Source: Gammaproteobacteria bacterium LSUCC0112 (GTDB taxonomy: Bacteria > Pseudomonadota > Gammaproteobacteria > Pseudomonadales > Pseudohongiellaceae). From it: a stretch of DNA of 64,000 bases. A model generated the notes under the pieces. The model did no database searches. It saw only the letters and a list, made by a program, of their open reading frames with translations, and was not told the origin of the DNA. The first letter of the stretch is position 1. Every line of letters starts with the position of its first letter. The stretch spans positions 43,033-107,032 of the forward strand of contig SPIB01000001.1 of assembly GCA_004535785.1 (NCBI GenBank). The letters run 5' to 3'. This document shows, one piece after another, positions 54,095-62,654 of this stretch. A program made the position numbers and the translations under genes.

Positions 54095-55776
54095 AGGTTT
54101 CCTCGTTTAAGTTCCTGCACGGCAAAATCGGCGGCGCGCGCCGTCAAGGCCATGTAGGTCAGTGATGGGTTAACACAGGAGGCTGACGTCATACAGGCGC
54201 CATCTGTCACAAACACGTTCAGCGCATCCCACACCTGATTGTGCCCATTCAATACCGAGGTGCGTGGATCACGCCCCATGCGCGCCGTGCCCATCTCGTG
54301 GATACCCATGCCGGGTGCATAACCCACATCGCGGCCCTGAACATCTTTGACACCGGCGGCTTCAAGCATTTCCACGGCATCAAACACCATATCGCGGCGC
54401 ATGGCATACTCGTTTTCTTGCATCGCCACATCAAACGCCAGTATCGGCAGGCCCCACTTGTCGGTTTTGTTGCGGTTCAGATAAATACGATTCTCGTGGT
54501 AGGGCAGCATCTCACCAAACGCGGTCATGCCAATGGTCCAGTGACCGGGTTCTGCAAGGGTGTGTTTCAGATCAGCACCCACATTCATCTCGGCGATATT
54601 GCGCGACCAACCGGTACGGCTGGCCGATCCTTGATAACCAAAACCCCGCAGATAATCTCGTTTGTCATTGCCCAGATTACGGAAACGCGGCACGTAAAAA
54701 CCATTAGGACGCCGACCATAGGTATATTTGTCGTCGTAACCTTCCACACGACCGGCAGCACCAAGCCGGAAGTGGTGATCCATGACATTGTGGCCCAATT
54801 CGCCACTGCTGCTACCCAGACCATCGGGCCACACGTCGGTCGCGGAGTTCATCAGAATCCAGGTGGTGTTAAACGTCGATGCATTCAGGAAAATGATACG
54901 CGCCTTGTACTCAATGACTTCGTTGGTTTCGGCATCTACCACCTCCACTCCGGTGGCGCGCTGAGTATCTTTGTCGTACAACACGCGCGTGACGATGGAC
55001 CAGGGCCGCAGCGTCAAATTTCCGGTGGCCATCGCTGGCGGCAAGGTAGCTGATTGGGTACTGAAAAATGCCCCATAGGAACAACCGCGCCAGCAACGAT
55101 TGCGGTACTGACACTGCACCCGGTTTTGCTCGGGGCGCGATTCTGTCAGGTTGGCGGTGCGACCAATAAACAAATGCCGATCGCCGTTGTAGTGTGCCTT
55201 GATACGCGCGGCGACGTCTTTCTCAACAATGTTGAGATCCATGGGCGGCAGGAAGTTACCATCAGGCAACACCTCCAGGCCTTCTTTGGAGCCACTGATG
55301 CCGGCAAAACCCTCTACATAGTGATACCAGGGTTCCAGATCCTCGTAGCGGATAGGCCAGTCGATGGCAATACCCTCACGAGCATTGGCTTCAAAATCCA
55401 TGCGGTTCCAGCGGTAACTCTGGCGGCCCCATAACAATGAGCGGCCGCCGACCTGATAGGAGCGGTACCAGTCAAAACGTTTGATTTCTTCGTAGGGCGA
55501 TTCCTGTTCGTCAGTCCAGGAGCCAAAGGTCGATTCATTCAGGGGATAGTCGCGGCGCAACACCGGGTAATTCGCCAACATCTCGCGCGTTGGGCGGTCA
55601 CGGTGCGGGAACTCCCAGATTTCTTTGTTCTCGTTGACGTAGTCTTTGACATGGTCAAGGCTGCGGCCACGTTCCAGCATCAGCACCTTCAGGCCTTTTT
55701 CGGTCAACTCTTTTGCAGCCCAACCACCACTGATTCCCGACCCCACAACGATTGCGTCGTACTCATTGTTTTCCAT
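54091..55776 (-). CDS. GMC-family FAD oxidoreductase (glucoside/gluconate dehydrogenase-like)
   Basis: 561 residues from ATG 55776; the longer in-frame start at 55899 adds a non-homologous tail. The FAD site is IVVGSGISGGWAAKEL. The C-terminal GMC region reads FVTDGACMTSASCVNPSLTYMALTARAADF. It pairs with subunit 3 and is probably exported with it because it lacks its own signal. It likely oxidises a sugar or glycoside hydroxyl, possibly C3, in the periplasm. It is the first gene of the minus-strand operon. Confidence 0.9.
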   Translation of the reverse strand: MENNEYDAIVVGSGISGGWAAKELTEKGLKVLMLERGRSLDHVKDYVNENKEIWEFPHRDRPTREMLANYPVLRRDYPLNESTFGSWTDEQESPYEEIKRFDWYRSYQVGGRSLLWGRQSYRWNRMDFEANAREGIAIDWPIRYEDLEPWYHYVEGFAGISGSKEGLEVLPDGNFLPPMDLNIVEKDVAARIKAHYNGDRHLFIGRTANLTESRPEQNRVQCQYRNRCWRGCSYGAFFSTQSATLPPAMATGNLTLRPWSIVTRVLYDKDTQRATGVEVVDAETNEVIEYKARIIFLNASTFNTTWILMNSATDVWPDGLGSSSGELGHNVMDHHFRLGAAGRVEGYDDKYTYGRRPNGFYVPRFRNLGNDKRDYLRGFGYQGSASRTGWSRNIAEMNVGADLKHTLAEPGHWTIGMTAFGEMLPYHENRIYLNRNKTDKWGLPILAFDVAMQENEYAMRRDMVFDAVEMLEAAGVKDVQGRDVGYAPGMGIHEMGTARMGRDPRTSVLNGHNQVWDALNVFVTDGACMTSASCVNPSLTYMALTARAADFAVQELKRGNL

Positions 55777-55890
55777 AAAGACCTGCTTGTTATTTTTTAT
55801 GAATACGTTCGAGCATAAACTCCTCAACCCTGTTCGTCTATGCTGAATGTGATATTGTTGAGCCATAAAACTGATAAACGGAGCCCTGCC

Positions 55891-57234
55891 ATGAAGCACT
55901 TGTTAACCACTCTTCTGCTGTTCGCTGCTGCTGGTTTGCAGAGTGTGTATGCACAACAACCGCAGACCACCAAACCCAATTTTGTGGTGATCATGGCGGA
56001 CGACCTCGGCTATGGAGATTTGGGTATCTATGGCGCAACGCTTATCAAAACGCCGCATCTGGATCGTATGGCCGCGGAAGGTATGCGGCTGGACAGTTTT
56101 TATGCCAGTGCCAATACCTGCACACCCTCGCGGGGCGGACTGTTGACCGGTCGATACCCGATCAGGCTGGATCTGGTCATGGATGTTGCCCGACCCACCA
56201 ACAATATTGGTTTGTCGCCTGATGAAATCACCATAGGTGAAGCCCTGCAGGCCGAAGGATACCGCACCGCCATGATAGGCAAATGGCACCTCGGTCACCA
56301 ACCGGAGCGCTCCCCCATTCATAATGGCTTTGACGAGTTTTACGGCTTGTTGCACAGCAATGATATGCACCCGCTGGAACTGTACCGGGGAGAACAGGTG
56401 ATTGAAGATCCGGTTGATCAATCCACCCTCACCGAACGTTATACGGCAGAAGCCGTGCGCTTTATTGAGGAAAACAAAGACCAGCCGTTTTTCCTGTATG
56501 TTCCGCACACCTTTCCGCATGCGCCCCTGTATGTATCGGACCAGTTTGAAGGCCAGTCCGACGCGGGATTGTACGGCGACGTTGTTGAAGAGCTGGACTG
56601 GAGCACCGGCGAGATTCTCGCCACGCTCGATCGACTCGGGCTTGATGATAATACCCTGGTGATTTTTACCTCCGACAATGGTCCGTGGATGGAAGGCAGC
56701 GCCGGTCATTTGCGCGACCGCAAAGGCGTGTCATGGGACGGCGGTTCACGCGTGCCGTTTATTGCGCGCTGGCCTTCGGTGATTCCTGCCGGCCAGACCA
56801 GCGATGAACCGGTCATGAACATCGATCTGTTTCCGACGCTGCTGGCCTTGGCAGGCGGTGACTTGCCGACGGATCGGGTCATCGACGGTAAAAATATGAT
56901 GTCGGTATTAAGCGAGGGTGCCGCATCACCCCACGAGGCGCTGTTCCTGTTCCAGAATGATCGTATTGCCGGTGTACGTAGCGGCCAGTGGAAGCTGGTA
57001 CTGGAATCCAATTATTTAAGTGCTATCACACGTTTTGATCATGACGCCTCGCAGTTTGGTACGGAAGGACTGTTGTTTGACCTAGCGCTGGATCCATCTG
57101 AAACCTACAGTTTTGCGCGCGAAAACCCGGATGTTATGGCTCGCCTGCATGACTATCTGGAACAGGCCAAACAGAATCTGAACAGCACCGTGCTGGAAGC
57201 AGCCTGGAACCGTCCGGCAGCCCGCGCCTTATGA
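55891..57234 (+). CDS. Sulfatase (formylglycine-type), exported
   Basis: 447 residues from ATG 55891, with a signal peptide to about residue 21 (VYAQ). Metal residues D37 and D38 lie in IMADDLGYGD. The formylglycine precursor C77 is in NTCTPSRGG (CxPSR type). Later motifs are MIGKWHLGHQPE and FTSDNGPW. It removes sulfate esters from a substrate in the periplasm. The 115-bp gap upstream separates it from the divergent GMC gene. Its stop overlaps the next ATG (ATGA). Confidence 0.9.
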   Translation: MKHLLTTLLLFAAAGLQSVYAQQPQTTKPNFVVIMADDLGYGDLGIYGATLIKTPHLDRMAAEGMRLDSFYASANTCTPSRGGLLTGRYPIRLDLVMDVARPTNNIGLSPDEITIGEALQAEGYRTAMIGKWHLGHQPERSPIHNGFDEFYGLLHSNDMHPLELYRGEQVIEDPVDQSTLTERYTAEAVRFIEENKDQPFFLYVPHTFPHAPLYVSDQFEGQSDAGLYGDVVEELDWSTGEILATLDRLGLDDNTLVIFTSDNGPWMEGSAGHLRDRKGVSWDGGSRVPFIARWPSVIPAGQTSDEPVMNIDLFPTLLALAGGDLPTDRVIDGKNMMSVLSEGAASPHEALFLFQNDRIAGVRSGQWKLVLESNYLSAITRFDHDASQFGTEGLLFDLALDPSETYSFARENPDVMARLHDYLEQAKQNLNSTVLEAAWNRPAARAL

Positions 57235-58169
57235 AGGCGGTATTTCTGGATACTGCCAGCATGGGTGCCGGCATTGACTTTTCCGGCATACGCGGCTGTG
57301 TCGATGAACTGGTACTGTATGAGCAATCAACTCCCGCGCAATGTGTCGAGCGTTTGAGTGGCGCGCACATTGCCATCAGCAATAAAGTCCGCCTGGATGC
57401 AGCTACGCTGCAGGCATTGCCGTCACTCAAGCTGATCTGTGTCACAGCCACCGGCATGAACAATATTGATTTACCGGCGGCTCAAGCGTCAGGGATTGCT
57501 GTTCGTAACGTCAGCGCCTACGGCACCGCCAGTGTCGCGCAACACACCCTGATGCTGATGCTGGCGCTGGCCAATCGTCTGCCGTTGTACCAGAACGATG
57601 TCCGCAACGGTATGTGGCAACAAAGCGCCAACTTTTGTTTGCAACATCATTCGACGCTGCAGTTAGACGGTAAACATCTGGTGATTGTTGGCAGCGGTGA
57701 ATTGGGTACCCGTGTTGCCAGGCTGGGCGAAGCCTTGGGTATGCGGGTCAGCTTCAGTGCCCGACCGGGGCATGAGCACGTGGATGCACGTCCTGTTCTG
57801 ACCGATCTGGCGCCACTCGCCGAGGTGATCAGCCTGCATTGTCCGCTAAATGAACACACTCAGGGCCTGATCAGTCGCGCACTGCTGCAGCAGGTGAAGC
57901 CCGGCTGCTTGCTGATCAATTGTGCCAGAGGTGGTCTGGTGGATGATCAGGCCGCTCTGGATGCCCTGATACGCGGTCAGCTGGGTGGCTACGGTACGGA
58001 TGTACTGCCACAAGAACCGCCGCGCGAAGGACATCTGCTGCTCGACGCCTTGCAGCAACCGTTGAACTTGATTGTGACGCCGCACAACGCCTGGATTACT
58101 CCGGAAGCACGGCAGACACTCATAGACAAAACCGCTGACAACATCAGGCGCTTTCGCCAGGGAATCTGA
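57231..58169 (+). CDS. D-2-hydroxyacid dehydrogenase
   Basis: 312 residues. The NAD site is VIVGSGELGTRVARLGEALG. The active-site triad is Arg in NCARGGLVDD, Glu in GTDVLPQEPP and His in TPHNAWITPEAR. It reduces a 2-keto acid such as hydroxypyruvate or glyoxylate in the cytoplasm. The ATGA overlap joins it to the sulfatase and the following hydrolase gene starts 1 bp after its stop, so the three form one operon. Its substrate may be the keto acid formed by the nearby isomerases. Confidence 0.9.
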   Translation: MKAVFLDTASMGAGIDFSGIRGCVDELVLYEQSTPAQCVERLSGAHIAISNKVRLDAATLQALPSLKLICVTATGMNNIDLPAAQASGIAVRNVSAYGTASVAQHTLMLMLALANRLPLYQNDVRNGMWQQSANFCLQHHSTLQLDGKHLVIVGSGELGTRVARLGEALGMRVSFSARPGHEHVDARPVLTDLAPLAEVISLHCPLNEHTQGLISRALLQQVKPGCLLINCARGGLVDDQAALDALIRGQLGGYGTDVLPQEPPREGHLLLDALQQPLNLIVTPHNAWITPEARQTLIDKTADNIRRFRQGI

Positions 58170-58170
58170 C

Positions 58171-60216
58171 ATGGGTAAATTCATTACTTTCCGTTCGTTT
58201 GTCTCAGCCATGGGTTTGCTGCTGTGTGTGACGCCGCTGCAGGCTGAGTTATCCGGCATCGACATTCGGACCCGAACCTTGTTAAGCGAGCCGGAAAACC
58301 CGGTGCGCTACGAACTGATCACTGGCGTGCTGCACTTCACGTTGGACCCGCGGCATCCCGGTAATCAAAAAATTGTTGATATCCAACATGCGCCGTTAAA
58401 CTCGCAGGGACATACAGAATTTTCAGCTGACTTCAAACTGCTGGTACCGCGCGGGGAGACACAAAGCACCAGCCTGCTCTACCACGTTAACAATCGGGGC
58501 GGCAGCCGCTTGCCACCGGAAGTGTCGTTATCGCACCCGCTGGCCATGCAGGGTCACACCTTTCTTGCCACCGGCTGGATCAATGAGATGCCCCCGGCCG
58601 ACGGTCGACTGCGCCTGTTTGCGCCGGTACTGACCTACAACGGCAATCCGCTGACCGGGTCTGTACGTTATGAAATCATCCCGGCCAGCCATGGCAACGA
58701 TCTGAATATCGCAGGCAGTTTTCATCTGGCCTACGCTCCTGTCGCGGCAGCATTGCCAGATGCCACACTCAGTGTCCGCCCACGCCAAGACGCTGAGCGC
58801 CAAATGATTGCGCGCGATCAGTTCAGTCTGACCATAGCGGACGTGGCAGACAGCAATCAACCGCTGATTACCTTGAACCTTGAGGGTGGCATGCAAGCTG
58901 GCCATATCTACGAACTGATGTATGACGCACAGGATCCGGTATTGAGCGGCGCTGGCCTGGCCGGCATCCGGGACGTGGTGTCAGCATTGCGGCATGCGGT
59001 AACGGATGAATTGCCCGCGCAGATAAACACAGTCATGACTGAACTGTCACTGCCACCGATCAATGCCACCGTGGCCTGGGGCTATTCACAAAGTGGACGC
59101 CTGCTGCGTCAGTTTCTGTATCAAGGCTTTAACGAAGACCTTGACGGACGGCAGGTCTTTGACGGCGTTGTACCTTTGATTGCGGGCGCAGGTTTTGGCA
59201 TGTTCAATCAACGGTTTGCCATGCCCACACGCACCAACGGCCAACACGAAAACCATCTATTCCCCAACGATTTTTTCCCTTTTACCTATGGAGATAGCAC
59301 GGACCCGTTCAGTGGACGCACCGACGGCATTCTGAAAAAGGCCCGGGAATCCGGCACTGAACCCAAACTGATGCACATTCAGACCAGTAACGAATACTGG
59401 TTGCGCGGTGGTTCACTGCCACATACGGATCCATTGGGGCTCAGTGACGCCGAGATCCCCGACAACGTGCGCTTTTACACCATTGGAGGTTCACCACACA
59501 GTTCGGGCACCGGTACACCCGGCCCTGCAAGTAGTGGGCAACTGCCAGCCAATCCGAATCTGTGGACACCGATCGCCGAATCCTTGCTGTCGGCCATGGT
59601 GGTGTGGGTCAACGAGGGTGAGTTGCCCCCGGCGTCCGTTTACCCCAGCATCAGTCGCGGCACCTTGCTGATGTCCCATCTGGGAGACAGTGCCAATGAC
59701 ATTAACCCGGCAGTATGGCGTATTGTCCCGGGCATCAATCATCCTCGTACCTTGTATCAGGTTGCCTACGCGGATTTTGGACCCGGATTTCTGACCAACG
59801 GCATCGCACAATTGCCTGACCTTAACAGTAAACAAAAATACGGCACACGTGTCCCGGCAACCGGCACTGACAACAACGATCTGGCCACTGACCTGATTCT
59901 GCCGCCACTGACCGCGGTGCCCCTTGCCACGTTTGTGCCCTGGAATCTGCGGGCAGTTGCCAGCGGCGCTGACACCGAACTGGCCACACTGAGTGGCGGT
60001 TATCTGCCTTTGCCGTTGACCGAACAGGCAGCGCGTGACGCAGGTGACCCGCGCCCGGCTATCGGCAGTTTGTACCGCGATTTTGCTGACTACCTACAGC
60101 AGTATGAATCGGCAACTGATGCGCTGATCGCACGTGGTTTTTTATTGCCAGCATTCAAGCCGGTGTTGATGGACCTTGCGCAGTCACAACAAACACTGTT
60201 TGACCGTTTGCCTTGA
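58171..60216 (+). CDS. Exported alpha/beta-hydrolase-domain protein (large)
   Basis: 681 residues with a signal peptide (residues 1-26, LQAEL). The nucleophile serine is S308 in GYSQSGRLLRQFLYQ. The long N-terminal region is beta-rich, and the C-terminal region contains GINHPRTLYQVAY and the PLATFVPWNLR run. It resembles the large alpha/beta hydrolase family encoded near sulfatase and sugar genes and probably cleaves an ester. It begins 1 bp after the dehydrogenase. Confidence 0.8.
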   Translation: MGKFITFRSFVSAMGLLLCVTPLQAELSGIDIRTRTLLSEPENPVRYELITGVLHFTLDPRHPGNQKIVDIQHAPLNSQGHTEFSADFKLLVPRGETQSTSLLYHVNNRGGSRLPPEVSLSHPLAMQGHTFLATGWINEMPPADGRLRLFAPVLTYNGNPLTGSVRYEIIPASHGNDLNIAGSFHLAYAPVAAALPDATLSVRPRQDAERQMIARDQFSLTIADVADSNQPLITLNLEGGMQAGHIYELMYDAQDPVLSGAGLAGIRDVVSALRHAVTDELPAQINTVMTELSLPPINATVAWGYSQSGRLLRQFLYQGFNEDLDGRQVFDGVVPLIAGAGFGMFNQRFAMPTRTNGQHENHLFPNDFFPFTYGDSTDPFSGRTDGILKKARESGTEPKLMHIQTSNEYWLRGGSLPHTDPLGLSDAEIPDNVRFYTIGGSPHSSGTGTPGPASSGQLPANPNLWTPIAESLLSAMVVWVNEGELPPASVYPSISRGTLLMSHLGDSANDINPAVWRIVPGINHPRTLYQVAYADFGPGFLTNGIAQLPDLNSKQKYGTRVPATGTDNNDLATDLILPPLTAVPLATFVPWNLRAVASGADTELATLSGGYLPLPLTEQAARDAGDPRPAIGSLYRDFADYLQQYESATDALIARGFLLPAFKPVLMDLAQSQQTLFDRLP

Positions 60217-60256
60217 AAGAGTCACCGCCTATGCGCAATATTGAGTTGACTGACGG

Positions 60257-60679
60257 GTGATCTACCTCTCGTTGATGTTGACCGGCTTTCTGGCCGCCAC
60301 CTTGATCCCGGCCTCTTCGGAGGCTTTGCTGTTGCTGTTGTTTCAGCAGGGTTATACGCCGTTGCTGCTGTGGCTGGCAGCCACCACGGGCAATACGCTG
60401 GGATCCTGTGTGAATTGGTTTCTGGGGCGGGAGATTGTCAAATTCCGCGACCGGCACTGGTTTCCGGTCACAACCGGGCAATTGTATCGGGCAGAATTGC
60501 AGTTCAATCGCTATGGGGTCTGGAGTCTTTTATTGGCATGGTTGCCGATTGTGGGCGACCCGCTGACGTTTATTGCAGGTGTGCTCAGAGTGCGCTTCTG
60601 GCTTTTCCTGTTTCTGGTAGCGACAGGCAAAAGTCTGCGCTACGCTGTGCTTGTTTTTCTGGCAAGCCGCCTGATGTAA
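60257..60679 (+). CDS. YqaA-family (DedA/VTT-like) membrane protein
   Basis: 140 residues with about four hydrophobic segments. Motifs AATLIPASSEALLLLLF, TTGNTLGSCVNWFLGRE and LLAWLPIVGDPLTFIAGVLRV match the YqaA/VTT pattern. It is probably an inner-membrane lipid-scrambling-like or transport protein. GTG 60257 is the likely start; the ribosome-binding site is weak. Confidence 0.85.
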   Translation: MIYLSLMLTGFLAATLIPASSEALLLLLFQQGYTPLLLWLAATTGNTLGSCVNWFLGREIVKFRDRHWFPVTTGQLYRAELQFNRYGVWSLLLAWLPIVGDPLTFIAGVLRVRFWLFLFLVATGKSLRYAVLVFLASRLM

Positions 60680-60700
60680 CTTTTGACAAGACAAACCATC

Positions 60701-60922
60701 ATGCCCAAATCCATCATTGTTGACCTGCACATTTCCCCCGAACAGTACCAGCGCCATTATCAAGGTGCTGTCCGGCAGGTCATCTGTACCGCACGCGATG
60801 GACGCAAAGTGCAGTTCCCCTCCGCCATTCTGCAGCGCTTTGTGACGCATAATGGTATCCACGGCAGCTTCAGCCTGGAAATAGACGACAACAACAAACT
60901 GGTTTCAGTGCGTCAGATATAA
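60701..60922 (+). CDS. DUF2835 family protein
   Basis: 73 residues from ATG 60701 (an ACG/TTG extension upstream is not used). The family pattern is MPKSIIVDLHISPEQYQRHYQGAVRQVICTARDGRKVQFPSAILQRFV split by conserved positions, with HGSFSLEIDDNNKLVSV at the end. It is a small, uncharacterised protein of gammaproteobacteria. Confidence 0.8.
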   Translation: MPKSIIVDLHISPEQYQRHYQGAVRQVICTARDGRKVQFPSAILQRFVTHNGIHGSFSLEIDDNNKLVSVRQI

Positions 60923-61004
60923 AGGTGAATCGCTTCCTGTCACCATTCTGTCGTTGTACGGTGGCAGCATACATGGCAGTCCGTTCACTCAGGAGCAATC
61001 AGCC

Positions 61005-62654
61005 ATGTCCCAGGATTTATTCCAGCTCAACCGTCGTCGTTTTCTGGCCGTGTCAGCCGCCATGCTGGGCAGTTTGTCGGTGCGAGGCATGCCGGTGCTG
61101 GCCGCCGCGCCCGCCCATTTTACGCACGGCGTTGCCAGTGGTGACCCGTTACAAGATCGGGTCATTTTGTGGACGCGCGTGTTGCCTGGCAGCGGCGAAC
61201 CTGAATCCATCCAACTGGAATGGCAGGTTGCCAGCGACCAGCGCTTTGCCAATATTGTGGCATCCGGCAATTCAACCACAGGGCCAGCCCGCGACTTTAC
61301 GGTGAAAGTGGATGCCGCTGGACTTGAACCCGGACAATCCTACTTCTACCGGTTTACAGCGCAAGGCGTCAGCAGCCCGATTGGTCGGACCCGCACGTTG
61401 CCGGCAGCCGGTGTTGAACAGGCGCGCTTGGCGGTGGTGTCCTGCTCCAATTACCCGCAAGGGTACTTCAACGTCTATCGTGAAATCGCGGCCCGCGACT
61501 GCGACGCTGTGGTGCATTTGGGTGACTACATTTACGAATACCCCGACGGTGGGTATGCCAACCCGTTGATTCTGGAAAAAGGCCGACACGTGCAGCCTAT
61601 CCATGAAATTGTGTCGCTGGAAGACTACCGGATGCGATATGGCCTCTACCGGAGCGATGCAGATCTGCGGGCTATCCATCAGGCACATCCGTTTATCTGC
61701 GTCTGGGATGATCACGAAATTACCAATAACACTTTCAAAGAAGGCGCTGAAAACCACAACCCTGATCAGGGCGAAGGTGACTTCGGCGGCCGTCGGTTGG
61801 CCGCCATCCAGGCCTTCCACGAGTGGTTGCCGATTCGTGAACAAAGCAGTATCGAAGAAGGCATCATTTACCGCAGTTTCGATTTTGGTGATCTGGCCTC
61901 GCTGATCATGATGGACACCCGTCTGGTGGGGCGCGATGAGCAACTTACACACAACATGAACATCGATGTGATTCGCAGTGAACTGGCTGATCCTGCGCGC
62001 TCGATCATGGGTGCACAGCAGGAAAACTGGCTGGCAGCACAACTCAAGCACTCGGCAGATGCCGGCATTCCCTGGCAGATCATCGGCCAGCAAGTGATCA
62101 TGGGGCGTAAAAACATCCCATTGGTTGCCAATGAAGAATTTGCGCCCGAGGTCCGCGACGCGGTGGCCAACAGTCGTTATGCCTTGTTGCGAGAACGCGG
62201 TCAGCTGGGATTGCCATTGAATTTTGATGCCTGGGACGGTTACCCCGCCAATCGCGAACGCGTGTTGGATATGTTCCGGGAATTGGCCAATAACGTGGTG
62301 GTGCTGGCGGGCGACACTCACAGCTCGTGGGCGTTTGATCTGCACAATGATGAGGGCGATGCCATCGCGGTTGAGTTTGGCACACCCAGCGTCAGCTCAC
62401 CCGGTTTTGAATCCTTTATGCCTCTGCCGGAAGACGAGCTGGTTGAGGCCTTTATGCGTGCCAGCCCGGAAATGCGTTACATGCGGGGCTTGGGTCGCGG
62501 CTGGATGGAACTGGACATTACTCGCGAGAAAATCGCCAACAGCTATTTTTACGTGTCGACGGTGATGGAGCAGGCATACAGCGTCGACGCTGTAGCGCCG
62601 ATGGAAAGTTATGCGGGTGAACACGTGATCAGACCTATATTCAGCCCGGAATAA
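61005..62654 (+). CDS. PhoD-like alkaline phosphatase/phosphodiesterase
   Basis: 549 residues from ATG 61005 (AGGAG nine bases upstream; an ATG at 60954 has no ribosome-binding site). A TAT signal (NRRRFLAVSAAMLG) precedes an N-terminal Ig-like domain with FTHGVASGDPLQDRVILWTR. The catalytic domain shows VVSCSNYPQGYFNVYREIA, HLGDYIYEY, WDDHEITNN and LAGDTHSSWAFD. It hydrolyses phosphate mono- or diesters in the periplasm with Ca/Fe. The 3' end overlaps the convergent oxygenase gene by 14 bp. Confidence 0.93.
   Translation: MSQDLFQLNRRRFLAVSAAMLGSLSVRGMPVLAAAPAHFTHGVASGDPLQDRVILWTRVLPGSGEPESIQLEWQVASDQRFANIVASGNSTTGPARDFTVKVDAAGLEPGQSYFYRFTAQGVSSPIGRTRTLPAAGVEQARLAVVSCSNYPQGYFNVYREIAARDCDAVVHLGDYIYEYPDGGYANPLILEKGRHVQPIHEIVSLEDYRMRYGLYRSDADLRAIHQAHPFICVWDDHEITNNTFKEGAENHNPDQGEGDFGGRRLAAIQAFHEWLPIREQSSIEEGIIYRSFDFGDLASLIMMDTRLVGRDEQLTHNMNIDVIRSELADPARSIMGAQQENWLAAQLKHSADAGIPWQIIGQQVIMGRKNIPLVANEEFAPEVRDAVANSRYALLRERGQLGLPLNFDAWDGYPANRERVLDMFRELANNVVVLAGDTHSSWAFDLHNDEGDAIAVEFGTPSVSSPGFESFMPLPEDELVEAFMRASPEMRYMRGLGRGWMELDITREKIANSYFYVSTVMEQAYSVDAVAPMESYAGEHVIRPIFSPE

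Noticed and set aside
55777-55899. 41-residue N-terminal extension of the GMC oxidoreductase
   Set aside because: The FAD motif begins directly after ATG 55776; the extension would overlap the divergent sulfatase start.
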